From assembly GCA_002721895.1 (NCBI GenBank), contig PBLV01000068.1, forward strand, positions 6,978-70,977: a DNA stretch of 64,000 nt, in the 5' to 3' direction. Position numbers and translations under genes: made by a program. The notes beneath the pieces are model-generated. The model did not search any database, was not told where the DNA came from, and worked only from the letters and a program-made list of their open reading frames with translations. Origin of the DNA: Verrucomicrobiales bacterium. GTDB taxonomy: Bacteria > Verrucomicrobiota > Verrucomicrobiae > Limisphaerales > UBA1100. Below, piece by piece: positions 18,031-27,467 of the stretch (the stretch's first letter is position 1; every line of letters starts with the position of its first letter).

Positions 18031-20115
18031 ATGAAAGTTCCTCATCCTACCTCTTTGTTGTCGGTCGCCTTGGTTTTTGCGGTGGCATGTGGACAGACGC
18101 CCTCGTCCTCCGATTCCGCAGGGGGTAACACCCCAAGTCCGGATGCTGGTGCAGCAACGAAACCAAAGGAGTCCGAGCCGAAACCAGACGTCGCGACCAA
18201 GCCCCCCGCAGAGGCCAAGGCCGCAGAAAAGCCGCCTTTTAAGATTGTGCCTGGGCAGAACACGAGCTTTGCGGAGACAGCAAAATATCTGGATGCGGGA
18301 GGGTCATTCTACATGTATCTGGATACAGAACAATTCCAGGTGTGGGTGGACAAGGCCTTTGAGTTTGGGGAGAACCTGATTGAGAACGAGGCGGAGCTTT
18401 TGGGGATCGGCGAGGATGAGCAGGCTATGGTCGATCTGGTGTTGGGCGGCATCAAGAAGGCGTTTTTGGCCAGCGGTTTGCGGGCTATTGACGGTATGGG
18501 GCTGAGCACCGTGGAGCTGGAGGGCGGCATCAAGCGAAACGTGGTGGTGTATCACCGTGATCCGGCCAAGGGAGATGGATTGATCTGGAACCTATTCGGC
18601 ACGGAACCGCATGCGCCGGACATGCTCAGGCTAGCGCCGAAGGACACGGCCCTTGCGGTTCATGGAGACATGGATGTGAAGATGGGCTTGGACTGGTTGA
18701 AGGATTTCGTGACCCAAAACACGACCCCGGAAGTGGCTGCGGAAATGGCGGGTCTGTTGACGCAGGCAAACCAAATGGTGGAATTGGAAAAATTGCTGAC
18801 ATCCTTGGGCGGACAGCATGGATTTCTTCTGACGCTGGACGAAAAAAATCAGGTACCCATTCCTTTGCCCATGCTGATGGGGCCGGACATGGAGGAATTT
18901 GAACGCGATCCGCTGCCATTTCCGAATGAGCTGCCAAGGCCCAATGAGCCTCGGCCGGACGATGCCCCGGAACCGGAGGTGGAACCCAAGGCCAGCCCTG
19001 TTGCGCTGCAGGATCCGGATGAGGCGGGATCCGAATTGGACGTGCTGAAAATTCCGGGGCCAGGTGTTGCGTTGGTGATGAAGGTGAAAGACACCACCGT
19101 GGCGGATAAGCTGTTGCCCATGCTCGCTGCGTTCCTGGAGCAGCAGGCCATGGAGTTGCGGGTGGTGGCTGAGCAGGGTGTGAAAATCTCGGTGATTGAA
19201 GTGCCGTTTCCGCCGGATGTGCCAGAGGGCGTTGCCAAGCTTCTACAACCGGCCATTTTCCAGAATGATGATTATCTGGTGCTGGCCACCAGCCTCGATC
19301 TGGCCAAGCGCATGATTGCGGTGCAGGAGGGCGGGGAAGGGCTGAAGGATTCGGAGGAATTCAAGAAGCTTGCCAAGGGGCTGGACCTCAATGGCAACCA
19401 GTTCACATTTCTCAGCGAGAAGGTTGGGCACCATTACGGAGAGTTTTTAAAGACAATGTTCAAGGTGGGTGCTGGCGAGGAAATGCCAGAGTTCATGAGT
19501 GATTTCATGGTGAAGATTTCCACCATCGGCATGGCTGGGCAGCTTTCGGTGGCCCGAGCATTGCCCGATGGCTATATGGTGGTGTCGCACACCCCAGGTT
19601 TTACGCAAGAAAGCGGCATGGTGATGGCTGTGGCGGTGATCCCCGTGGCTGTGGGTGCCAGCGTGCTGCTGCCTGCGGTGGCCATGGCCAAGGCCAGAGC
19701 GGAGGAGGTCAAGAGCCTGAACAACGCGTCTCAACTAGCCAAGGGCGTTATTGTCCATGCCATTGATAATGGGGACAAGTTTCCGGAGAAATGGTGTGAT
19801 GCGATTCTTCAGGATGTAGGCGGGCCAGACGTGTTTATTTCTCCAAATGATGTCGTGCAGGATGATGTAAAGGCCAGTTCATACGCCATCAATGCGGCGG
19901 TCATTGGCAAGAGTCTGGATGAAGTGCCGCCAGAGACGGTGTTGATTTTTGAGTGCAATCTGGGCTGGAACGGCAAGGGCGACTTGGAGCAGTTGCTGGA
20001 TAGATTCCCTCATCACAATGTAGCGATCGTCACCGCGGATGGCTCGGCTAGGACAGTGGATGTTTTTGAAGCGGAAACGCTGCTTTGGGACCCGGAATCT
20101 GAAAAGGAGAAATGA
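18031..20115 (+). CDS. large lipoprotein, paralogue 2 of the tandem trio
   Basis: This 694-residue protein has a lipoprotein signal (VFAVACGQ, Cys at about 22). A 500-residue N-terminal region (AETAKYLDAGGSFYMYLDTE and onward) is homologous to the next gene and has no family I recognise. It contains a Pro/Glu/Asp-rich low-complexity insert at about residues 285-345. A hydrophobic Ala/Val stretch (AVAVIPVAVGASVLLPAVAM, about 537-556) precedes the pseudopilin-like cassette (KSLNNASQLAKGV, NAAVIGKSLDEVPPETVLIF, NLGWNGKGDLE, ADGSAR). The ATG at 18031 gives the lipoprotein signal. The layout looks like an N-terminal sensor or scaffold fused to a DUF1559-like end. Function unknown. Confidence 0.75.
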   Translation: MKVPHPTSLLSVALVFAVACGQTPSSSDSAGGNTPSPDAGAATKPKESEPKPDVATKPPAEAKAAEKPPFKIVPGQNTSFAETAKYLDAGGSFYMYLDTEQFQVWVDKAFEFGENLIENEAELLGIGEDEQAMVDLVLGGIKKAFLASGLRAIDGMGLSTVELEGGIKRNVVVYHRDPAKGDGLIWNLFGTEPHAPDMLRLAPKDTALAVHGDMDVKMGLDWLKDFVTQNTTPEVAAEMAGLLTQANQMVELEKLLTSLGGQHGFLLTLDEKNQVPIPLPMLMGPDMEEFERDPLPFPNELPRPNEPRPDDAPEPEVEPKASPVALQDPDEAGSELDVLKIPGPGVALVMKVKDTTVADKLLPMLAAFLEQQAMELRVVAEQGVKISVIEVPFPPDVPEGVAKLLQPAIFQNDDYLVLATSLDLAKRMIAVQEGGEGLKDSEEFKKLAKGLDLNGNQFTFLSEKVGHHYGEFLKTMFKVGAGEEMPEFMSDFMVKISTIGMAGQLSVARALPDGYMVVSHTPGFTQESGMVMAVAVIPVAVGASVLLPAVAMAKARAEEVKSLNNASQLAKGVIVHAIDNGDKFPEKWCDAILQDVGGPDVFISPNDVVQDDVKASSYAINAAVIGKSLDEVPPETVLIFECNLGWNGKGDLEQLLDRFPHHNVAIVTADGSARTVDVFEAETLLWDPESEKEK

Positions 20116-20118
20116 AGT

Positions 20119-21903
20119 ATGGCAACCTTTGGATTAATGGAATTCATTCTGATAATGGGGATGTTGAATCTCCCCGCGGCGCAGGAAGTGGAGCCGGATA
20201 ATCCGCCTCCCGCAAAGCTGGAGATCAAGCGATCCGCCGAGGGGAACAGTTTTTATGAGGTGACCAAATATCTGGACTTGGGTGGCGAGTTGTTTGTTTA
20301 CCTGAGCACGGAGCAGGTTCTGGCTCAGGCAACGGGCTGGCTTAAACAGGTTGATGGATTGGTCAAGGCCATGGGGCCGATGATGAGCAAGCGCGAGGCG
20401 CGTGATGCGGCAATTGCCTTGAAGGTAATTCAGTCCGGACTGCGCGAATCGGGCTTGGAGGAAATCAGCGGCTTTGGTGCCAGCAGCATTGCGCTGCGGC
20501 CGGGGTTTCATCGCAGTGTGGCCATGTTGCACCGGTACCCAACGGATGAACAGCCGGGCTTGATCTGGAGCCTGACCGGCCGGAGACCCCATGTGCAGGA
20601 TGGCTTTAAGTTGATGCCAACCTCCACGGTTTTTGCCGCGCACGGGGACCTTGATCCTGCCGGGGTGTTGCGGGTGATTGAGGACTTCGTGAAAAAGAAT
20701 ATCCCACCTGCGGAGGCGCGTGAATTCGAGCGCGAATTGGAGCAAATCAATGAGGAACTGCCCTTCAATGCGCTGCTCAAGGAATTTGGTGGCGAAATGG
20801 GGATGACCATTACGCTCAATGAAGAGCGAAAGGTGCGCGTGCCCGCTCCGGGCGGTGAGCCGTTGGAGTTCCCTGAGCCCGGTCTGGTTTTGGCCATCAA
20901 GACGGCGGATGACACTTATGCGAATCTTCTGGCTGGAGTGCTTGCTGAATTGCCCAAGAAGGTTGAGCAGGTTAGTAACGTGACTTTAAACATTTTTCAA
21001 GTACCCGTGGAACTGCCGCTGGATATCCGGCCGACACTGTTCAATTCACAGGGTTACCTCATCCTCGCCAGCAATCCCTTGATTGCGAGGGAAATTCTCG
21101 CGGTCCAATCCGGCCGCTCGGAGGGATTGGTGGGGACGAAAGAGTTCAAGGCTCTCTCCGAGGGAATGCAACTGGAGGGTAACGCCATTCATTATGTCAG
21201 CCCGCGCTTCGGCTTGGCTTATTTTGAGTTGATGGATGAGATTCTAAAGCGGGCGCAACAGGAGGAGGCCCTGCCGGCACCCCTCAAGAAGACGTTGGAC
21301 GATTTCTTTGCCACGGGCCGTAAGCAGATGGGCGGCTATCTGGGCATCGTTCGCACACAGGACGACGGCATTCTCTACACCGTCCATTCCAGCCAAGGGG
21401 GTGCGCAAGTGGCGATGGGCGCGGGCGCATTCATGCTGGGGGCAGGAGTCTTTTCGGTAATGCCCGCCTTGGAAGGCGCGCGCAATGGAGCCAGACGCGC
21501 GCAGAGCATGAACAATGTCAAGCAGCTCGCCTTGGCCGTGCATATTCACGCGGACAAGAACGGGCGTCTGCCCGAGGCTGCCAATTGGAGTGATACATTG
21601 TTGCCCTTGTTGGGCAACAACACGGAAGTATTCGTGGCACCTGATGTTGCTGTAGCGACCAATGACAATCGGCCGCCATGCTCCTATGCTTTTAATGCAG
21701 CCTTGGGAGGAGTGAAGCTGGCGGACATTCGGCAGCCGGCCAAGACAGTCTTGTTCCTCGACTTGTGGCAGGGCTGGAATGGAAATTTTAAATGGCCATT
21801 TCCGCCGCCTGCTGGCAAGGAGGAATACATCGTGGGTTTTGCTGACGGCCACATTGAACGCGTCCCATTCCATAAGCTGGGCCTGTTCCGCTGGAAACCG
21901 TGA
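20119..21903 (+). CDS. secreted or membrane protein, paralogue 3 of the tandem trio
   Basis: This 594-residue protein starts 3 bases after the previous stop. A hydrophobic N-terminus (MEFILIMGMLNLPAAQ) is a plausible signal peptide without a lipobox. Residues 40-430 are collinear with paralogue 2 (EVTKYLDLGGELFVYLSTE against AETAKYLDAGGSFYMYLDTE), but without its Pro-rich insert. A hydrophobic Ala/Gly segment (MGAGAFMLGAGVFSVMPAL) precedes the C-terminal cassette (RRAQSMNNVKQLALAVHIHA, NAALGGVKLADIRQPAKTVL, GFADGHIERV), which is closest to the classical H-X9-DG ending. The following sulfatase gene overlaps its stop (GTGA), suggesting co-expression. Confidence 0.75.
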   Translation: MATFGLMEFILIMGMLNLPAAQEVEPDNPPPAKLEIKRSAEGNSFYEVTKYLDLGGELFVYLSTEQVLAQATGWLKQVDGLVKAMGPMMSKREARDAAIALKVIQSGLRESGLEEISGFGASSIALRPGFHRSVAMLHRYPTDEQPGLIWSLTGRRPHVQDGFKLMPTSTVFAAHGDLDPAGVLRVIEDFVKKNIPPAEAREFERELEQINEELPFNALLKEFGGEMGMTITLNEERKVRVPAPGGEPLEFPEPGLVLAIKTADDTYANLLAGVLAELPKKVEQVSNVTLNIFQVPVELPLDIRPTLFNSQGYLILASNPLIAREILAVQSGRSEGLVGTKEFKALSEGMQLEGNAIHYVSPRFGLAYFELMDEILKRAQQEEALPAPLKKTLDDFFATGRKQMGGYLGIVRTQDDGILYTVHSSQGGAQVAMGAGAFMLGAGVFSVMPALEGARNGARRAQSMNNVKQLALAVHIHADKNGRLPEAANWSDTLLPLLGNNTEVFVAPDVAVATNDNRPPCSYAFNAALGGVKLADIRQPAKTVLFLDLWQGWNGNFKWPFPPPAGKEEYIVGFADGHIERVPFHKLGLFRWKP

Positions 21904-23309
21904 TCGTCAGGCTGTTGCTATTCCTTTGTGGGGCCGCCGCGCTTCAGGCGGCCAGTCGGCCCAACATCATCCTCGTCATGTGCGATGATCTTGGCTGGGG
22001 AGATGTTGGTTTTAACGGAGGTAGAACCATCCGGACGCCACACCTCGACGCCATGGCAAAGAGCAGCCTGCGGTTCGAGAGGTTTTATGCCGCCGCGCCG
22101 GTGTGCAGCCCGACGCGTGGCAGTTGCATGACCGGTCGTCACCCCTTTCGCTACGGGATATATTTTGCCAACACCGGCCACATGAAGCCGGAGGAGCTGA
22201 CTCTGGCCGAATTGTTGAGAAAAGAGGGTTATGCCACCGGGCACTTTGGGAAATGGCATCTTGGCACACTGACCAAAACGGAGCCTGATGCCAACCGTGG
22301 TGGACCGAGAGGCACAAAGCATTTTTCGCCGCCCCAAGCCAATGGCTTTGATGTCTGCTTTTCCACCGAGTCCAAGGTGCCCACGTGGGATCCGATGTTG
22401 AAGCCAAAGACGGGGGCGCGTCGCACATGGTGGGATGTGGCCGTGGATGTAGTACCTTACGGTACTGCATACTGGAATGAGAAGGGCGAGCGCATTCGGG
22501 AAAATCTGCGGGGCGACAATTCGCGCGTGATTATGGATCGTGTCCTGCCGTTCATTCGCCGTGCCGTCCACGGGGATCAACCATTTTTTGCCGTTGTGTG
22601 GTTTCATGCGCCGCACCTTCCGGTTGTGGCCGGCCCGCAGTACACGCGACTTTATGCGGGACACGAAAAATATGCGCAGCACTATTACGGCTGCGTTACG
22701 GCTTTGGATGAACAAGTGGGCCGGTTGCGTACGGAATTGCGCGCTTTGGGGGTGGCGCGTGATACCCTGTTGGCTTTCTGTAGCGACAACGGTCCCGAGG
22801 GCAAGACCGGACAAGCCCCAGGGTCAGCCGGTCCGCTGAGCGGTCGCAAGCGTGATCTGTTGGAGGGAGGCATTCGCGTGCCGGGACTCATTGAATGGCC
22901 CGCACAAATCAAGCCGGGCGTTACGGCTGTTCCTGCGGTCACCAGCGACTATCTTCCCACCATCTTCGAGATTATAGGCGCCGAACCTGTTGAAGGCCGG
23001 CCGGTTGATGGTGTGAGCCTGATGCCTTTGTTTAAAGGCAAAATGAAGGAGCGATTGAAGCCCATTGGGTTTCAGTCTGGCGGCCAAGTTGCCTTGATCG
23101 GAAATCGATTCAAGATTCATGGGCGTGCCACTGGCAGGAATCTCGACAAGTTGCCGCGCATGAAGTTGTTTGACTTGGTTGTCGACCCTACTGAAAAGAC
23201 TGACTTGTCGGCGAAACATCCGGAAATAGTGAGGCAAATGACGCTTGCTCTGGAACAATGGCGCGAGTCCTGTAGGCGCAGCGATACGGGTGGTGATTAC
23301 GGCAAATAA
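21900..23309 (+). CDS. arylsulfatase-type sulfatase, secreted
   Basis: This 469-residue type I sulfatase hydrolyses sulfate esters after its cysteine is oxidised to formylglycine. It has a signal peptide ending near LQAAS, the metal site IILVMCDDLGWGD, and the maturation motif CSPTRG with the target Cys69. GHFGKWHLG supplies the active-site Lys and His, and AFCSDNGPEGK supplies Asp and Asn. All key residues appear intact. The start is a GTG overlapping the stop of paralogue 3. The substrate is probably a sulfated polysaccharide, judging from the class, but cannot be specified. Confidence 0.92.
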   Translation: MIVRLLLFLCGAAALQAASRPNIILVMCDDLGWGDVGFNGGRTIRTPHLDAMAKSSLRFERFYAAAPVCSPTRGSCMTGRHPFRYGIYFANTGHMKPEELTLAELLRKEGYATGHFGKWHLGTLTKTEPDANRGGPRGTKHFSPPQANGFDVCFSTESKVPTWDPMLKPKTGARRTWWDVAVDVVPYGTAYWNEKGERIRENLRGDNSRVIMDRVLPFIRRAVHGDQPFFAVVWFHAPHLPVVAGPQYTRLYAGHEKYAQHYYGCVTALDEQVGRLRTELRALGVARDTLLAFCSDNGPEGKTGQAPGSAGPLSGRKRDLLEGGIRVPGLIEWPAQIKPGVTAVPAVTSDYLPTIFEIIGAEPVEGRPVDGVSLMPLFKGKMKERLKPIGFQSGGQVALIGNRFKIHGRATGRNLDKLPRMKLFDLVVDPTEKTDLSAKHPEIVRQMTLALEQWRESCRRSDTGGDYGK

Positions 23310-23333
23310 AAAACGCGAGTCGAGACCCGCGTT
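23306..23333 (-). terminator. terminator of the metal-binding lipoprotein gene
   Basis: Read on the minus strand, AACGCG and CGCGTT pair around a 10-base centre and are followed by a run of T residues (23313 to 23308). It sits between the convergent sulfatase and lipoprotein genes, so it probably serves the minus-strand gene at 23360-23686. Confidence 0.7.
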
Positions 23334-23359
23334 ATTCAATTCTGATTTAGCAGTGTGTG

Positions 23360-23686
23360 TTAATTCTCCTCCGGTGCCGGAATGGACGGGGGGGCATTCT
23401 CTGTCCCGGGAGTGGGGACAGGTGGCGGCGTCGTGCTTTGAGCGGGTTGGCCCGCGGATTTTAGCTTGGCCAGGAATTTTGCAGGATTTTCCTTGAACTC
23501 ATCCAAGCAGCCCTCACAGCAGAATTTGACCGTCGTTCCCTCGTGAACGTACACATAGGGATCGTCCTGCATGCTCGTTAGTCCCTCATCAGAAACCAGG
23601 CAGGTATTGAGTGGGTAATTGTCGGTGGCACATGCGCCGAATAGCAAGGCTGCTGCAGCGAAAGGAATAAGTGCGATTAATTTCAT
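23360..23686 (-). CDS. lipoprotein with YHS/TRASH-like metal-binding domain
   Basis: This 108-residue lipoprotein (signal LLFGACAT) carries a short domain of about 45 residues: CLVSDEGL at the start, VKFCCEGCLDEFKENPAKF at the end. The spaced single Cys followed by CCxxC and the final helix match YHS/TRASH-type heavy-metal-binding domains, which bind copper or similar ions. The C-terminal 40 residues are Pro/Thr-rich and probably disordered. The start is the ATG giving the lipoprotein signal. It is 71 bases downstream of the DUF1553 gene on the same strand, and could be the last gene of that transcript. Confidence 0.75.
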   Translation of the reverse strand: MKLIALIPFAAAALLFGACATDNYPLNTCLVSDEGLTSMQDDPYVYVHEGTTVKFCCEGCLDEFKENPAKFLAKLKSAGQPAQSTTPPPVPTPGTENAPPSIPAPEEN

Positions 23687-23757
23687 TTTGATTACGGGGT
23701 TGACTCCGGTCGGGCGATCGTTGGCCAAACACGCTGTTAATGCAATCCGAATCCTAG

Positions 23758-25527
23758 TCAGTCCACGTAGAGCAGTTCGTTGGAATTGAACAGGCCGAGG
23801 GCGAGGTCGGTCAGGTGTTCCCCCTTGGACCCGGCCAAGGCGCGGGCGGCGGCAAACTCCTCAGCCGCGGGATGGCGATTGAACAGCAATTGGTAACAGT
23901 GGCGGACCTGTTCATCGGGCACTGCGGTTTCGTTGGCCACCCGCCCCGCAAAGTGTTGGGCGGATTGGCGGACAAAATCGGAATTCAATAGCGCGAGCGA
24001 TTGCGGGGCGGTGGTGGAGGTCATGCGATGGGAGCAGCTCTCGGCGCCGGCGGGGCGATCGAACAAGTCAAAGAACGGAAAGCGCAGATTGCGTCGCGCG
24101 AAAAGATACACGCTCCGCCGTCGATGATCCTCGGCCTTGGCACTCACGGGCCATTGATTGCGCAGGAGGGTGCTGGTGATTTCCTTGGGCAACGGTGGGC
24201 GAACGCCGGGGCCGCCGCGTTCGGGGTTGAGGTTGCCGCCCGTGAAGAGGAGCGTGTCGCGCAACATTTCGCCAGTGAGGCGGCGGCGATCCTGCCGGCT
24301 CCACAAGCGGTTTTTGGGGTCCGTTTGGAGGCCTTGTTTCCAGCTGGGATCGTTGCCGGCGTTGAGGCTGGACTGTTTCCACGTGGCGCTGCTGACGATG
24401 AGCTTGTGCATCGCCTTGAGGCTCCATTTTTGGCGGGGCAATTCGGTGGCGAGCCAGTCGAGCAGGGCGGGGTGCGTGGGTGGCTGGCCTTGGGTGCCGA
24501 AATCCTCGGGCGTGGCGAGCGGGCGGCCAAAATGCTGCTGCCACAGGCGATTGGCGGCCAGGCGCATCGCGGTGGCGTTTTTCGGGTGGGTGAGCCAACG
24601 GGCAAGTTCAGTGCGCGAACCCTCGGTGGACTGGCCTTGGGCCGTGTTCAAGGTCTTCGGAAAGTCGGCTTGGACCGCGTCGCCGGGTCGGCGGAAATCG
24701 CCGCGCACCATCATATGAGTGGCTGTGGATTTACCGGTGCGCATGGCGCGGATGGTGAGGGCGCCGGATTTGATTTCCTTGAGTTGCAGGTCGCTCTCGA
24801 AAAACGCGCGCATCTGGTAAAATTCGCGCTGGCTGACGGGGTCGAACTTGTGATCGTGGCACCGCGCACAACCAACCGTGACGCCGAGCAGGGCGCTGCC
24901 GACGGTGCCGGTCATTTCGTTAAGGATCATGTGGCGTCGCTCGGCGAGCAGATTGATGTCCGGCATGTCCTGCCCGGCGAGCAGAAAGCCGGTGGCGATG
25001 GCGGCCTGCGGATCCTTGGGATGCAGGAGGTCGCCGGCGATTTGCTGCTGCACAAATGCGTTGTACGGGAGGTCGGCATTCAGGGCGTTGATGACCCAGT
25101 CGCGGTAGCGCCAGGCGTTGGGGCGAATCTTGTCGTGCTCGAAGCCATCCGTCTCCGCAAAGCGCGCGAGGTCGAGCCAATGCTGCGCCCAGTGCTCGCC
25201 GTACGCGGGCGAGGCGAGCAAACGGTCGACGAGTTTTTCGTAGGCGCGCGGATCGGTGTCCTTGAGGAACGCCTTCACTTCCGCTGGCGTGGGCGGCAGG
25301 CCGGTGAGGTTGAAAGTGAGCCGGCGAATCAACGTGCGGCGGTCGGCTTCCGGTGCGAGGGAGAGATTGTGGGGTCGAAGTTTTGCGGTGATAAAAGCAT
25401 CGATGGGATTGGTGTAGCGCGAATCATCCGGCTCGGCCGGGCGCTTGAGGGGCTGCCAGGACCAATGATCATCGGCCGTGGCCCAGTACGCGGTCATCAG
25501 CAAAATCAGTGTTTGGATAACCTTCAT
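23758..25527 (-). CDS. DUF1549/DUF1553 (PSCyt2/PSD1) protein
   Basis: This 589-residue secreted protein has a signal peptide (LILLMTAYWATA). The DUF1549 half contains RRLTFNLTGLPPTPAEV, WAQHWLDLARFAETDGFEHD and a heme-like CARCHDHKFDP. The DUF1553 half contains LARWLTHPKNATAMRLAANR, NRLWSRQDRRRLTGEMLRDT and RMTSTTAPQSLALLN. Unlike many relatives it lacks the N-terminal PSCyt1 cytochrome domain, so it is a short form. The ATG at 25527 overlaps the DUF1501 stop by four bases. The DUF1553/DUF1501 pairs of PVC bacteria are linked with complex carbohydrate degradation, but their biochemical roles are not established. Confidence 0.9.
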   Translation of the reverse strand: MKVIQTLILLMTAYWATADDHWSWQPLKRPAEPDDSRYTNPIDAFITAKLRPHNLSLAPEADRRTLIRRLTFNLTGLPPTPAEVKAFLKDTDPRAYEKLVDRLLASPAYGEHWAQHWLDLARFAETDGFEHDKIRPNAWRYRDWVINALNADLPYNAFVQQQIAGDLLHPKDPQAAIATGFLLAGQDMPDINLLAERRHMILNEMTGTVGSALLGVTVGCARCHDHKFDPVSQREFYQMRAFFESDLQLKEIKSGALTIRAMRTGKSTATHMMVRGDFRRPGDAVQADFPKTLNTAQGQSTEGSRTELARWLTHPKNATAMRLAANRLWQQHFGRPLATPEDFGTQGQPPTHPALLDWLATELPRQKWSLKAMHKLIVSSATWKQSSLNAGNDPSWKQGLQTDPKNRLWSRQDRRRLTGEMLRDTLLFTGGNLNPERGGPGVRPPLPKEITSTLLRNQWPVSAKAEDHRRRSVYLFARRNLRFPFFDLFDRPAGAESCSHRMTSTTAPQSLALLNSDFVRQSAQHFAGRVANETAVPDEQVRHCYQLLFNRHPAAEEFAAARALAGSKGEHLTDLALGLFNSNELLYVD

Positions 25528-26912
25528 GCGAGAATCTCTTTCACCACATTCCCGCTCACATCCGTCAATCGCTCGTCCTTGCCGTGGTGTTTTACGGTCA
25601 ACCGTTCGTGATCGATGCCGAGGATGTGGAGCAGGGTGGCATGAAGGTCGTGGACGTGAATCTTGTTTTGCTCGGCGCGCAGGCCGATGGGGTCGGTGGC
25701 ACCGTAGGCGAGGCCGCCGCGCACGGCGCCGCCCGCGAGCACGACACTGTAGCCCCACGGATTGTGGTCGCGGCCGGTGCCTTGTTCACTCATGGGCATG
25801 CGGCCGAATTCGCCACCCCAAATGATGAGCGTGTCATCCCACAAACCGCGCGCCTTAAGGTCATCAAACAGGCCGGCGATGGGGGCATCGGTGCGGCGGC
25901 ACCAGATGGTGTGGTTTTGCAGCACGCCTTTGTGAGCATCCCAGCCGAGCGTGTCGCCGGAATAAAGCTGCACAAACCGCACATCGCGTTCGAGCATTCG
26001 GCGGGCGAGCAGGCAGCGGGTGCCGAATTCCGCGCAGTCCTTTTGATCGAGTGCGTACAGCTTTCGAGTGGCAGTGGTTTCGGCGGAGAGATCGACAATC
26101 TCCGGCGCAGCCGTCTGCATGCGAAAGGCCAGCTCGTAGGCGCGAATGCGGGCTTCGAGGGTGTCATCCTGATCTCGCTGGGCGGCGTGGTCGCGATTGG
26201 TTTGTTGAATGAACTTTGCCAACGCAGCCTGTCGATCGGGTGGGCGGTCGGCGGGTGGATTGAGATTAAGAATGGGTTTGTCGCCGGGACGGAACGTCGT
26301 GCCTTGATACGTCGCCGGCAGAAATCCGCTGCCCCAAGCGGGTGGGCCGCCCTTGAGACCGCCGCGCGGATCGGGTAGCACGATGAAGGCGGGCATGTTT
26401 TGATTTTCCGAGCCGAGCCCGTATGCCACCCAACTGCCGACGGATGGTTTGCCCATCAGGATGGAGCCGGTGTTCATCTGATAAACCGACTGCGGATGAT
26501 TTACGCTGTCGCCGTGACAACTGCGCAGCACGCACAGGCTGTCCGCATGGCGTGCCATGTGCGGGAGAAACTCACTGATCGGCAGGCCGGACTGGCCATG
26601 GTTGCGGAACGGTTTCACCGGCCCGAGCAGCGGATTCTTTGCCACTTTGCGGCGCGTCATGACCTCTCCAAACCCCCCCGGCAACGGTTGGCCGGCATAC
26701 TTGGCGAGGTCGGGTTTGGGATCCCACAAATCCATGTGACTTGGCCCGCCATGCATGAAAAGCCAAAGCACCCGCTTCGCCCGCGGCGCAAAATGCGCGC
26801 CGGGAGCGATCCCTTGTTTGGCGCCCATCGCCGAAAAAGCCAACGCCCCCATGCCTCCACCCGCCTGCAACAGAAATTGGCGTCGATTGGTTGTGAGTGA
26901 CCTGCAATTCAC
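25524..26912 (-). CDS. DUF1501 protein with Tat-type signal
   Basis: This 462-residue DUF1501 protein has the twin-arginine signal RRQFLLQAGGGMGALAF, then WLFMHGGPSHMDLWDPKP, VLRSCHGDSVNHPQSVYQMN and GGEFGRMPMSEQGTGRDHN, which keep the family metal ligands. It is the first gene of an overlapping pair with the DUF1549/1553 gene, the usual partnership in Planctomycetes and Verrucomicrobia. It is a different, longer paralogue from the DUF1501 at 14230. Confidence 0.92.
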   Translation of the reverse strand: MNCRSLTTNRRQFLLQAGGGMGALAFSAMGAKQGIAPGAHFAPRAKRVLWLFMHGGPSHMDLWDPKPDLAKYAGQPLPGGFGEVMTRRKVAKNPLLGPVKPFRNHGQSGLPISEFLPHMARHADSLCVLRSCHGDSVNHPQSVYQMNTGSILMGKPSVGSWVAYGLGSENQNMPAFIVLPDPRGGLKGGPPAWGSGFLPATYQGTTFRPGDKPILNLNPPADRPPDRQAALAKFIQQTNRDHAAQRDQDDTLEARIRAYELAFRMQTAAPEIVDLSAETTATRKLYALDQKDCAEFGTRCLLARRMLERDVRFVQLYSGDTLGWDAHKGVLQNHTIWCRRTDAPIAGLFDDLKARGLWDDTLIIWGGEFGRMPMSEQGTGRDHNPWGYSVVLAGGAVRGGLAYGATDPIGLRAEQNKIHVHDLHATLLHILGIDHERLTVKHHGKDERLTDVSGNVVKEILA

Positions 26913-27032
26913 GTTTCACGTCAGTGTACGGAAAATTCAGGCATTGTCAGGTGAATACCTTGGAGGCGGTGTGAAGGGCGCTGGCTTGATCGAATGACAG
27001 CATTCCGGTAGAAGTCGCGTTTGTTTGGTTCC

Positions 27033-27467
27033 ATGAACGGGTACGTGTATATTGGGTTGATGTTGGTTGGATTTCTGCCTCAAGCATTCGGGCAGGAGGT
27101 CAATCTGTTTGAAAAAAAGATCCGTCCGTTTCTGACCCAATACTGCGTGGGTTGTCACGGTCCGGAAAAGCAAAAGGCCAAACTGCGGCTTGATACATTG
27201 GACGCGGATTTGCTGAATGGCAACGGTACGCTGCTGGACAATACACTGTGCTTTTACGGATGCGCCACCAGCAAGACCCACCGGGCCATTAATTACCCGA
27301 TCATATTGAGCGGCGGCAAAAACCTCGGCTTCCAGCATGGCGCCCACCTAAACTACAGCGACGATGTTCCGCTTTCGAATCTCTTCGTGACCATCGCCAA
27401 TCAACTATCGCGTCCGACGAAGAAGTTTGCTGACAGCACCGCCGATATCACTGAGGTGCTAAGTTAG
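27033..27467 (+). pseudogene. in-frame fusion remnant: PSCyt1 start joined to DUF1552 end
   Basis: The frame encodes 144 residues from an ATG with a signal peptide (MNGYVYIGLMLVGFLPQAFG). Residues 22-62 are the start of a PSCyt1 cytochrome domain (KIRPFLTQYCVGCHG and KLRLDTLDADLL) as found at the N-terminus of DUF1592-type proteins. From about residue 64 it switches to the C-terminus of a DUF1552 protein (TLLDNTLCFYG, INYPIILSGGKNLG, PLSNLFVTIANQL). DUF1592 and DUF1552 genes are normally adjacent in this order, so the simplest explanation is an in-frame deletion of the middle of both. The join lies near 27210-27235. It may be translated, but it lacks most of both domains. Confidence 0.75.

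Noticed and set aside
24001..25611. 536-codon plus-strand open frame over the DUF1553 gene
   Set aside because: It is antisense to a gene with clear family motifs. The translation is Gly/Ala/Arg-rich with no domain, as expected from reading GC-rich third positions.
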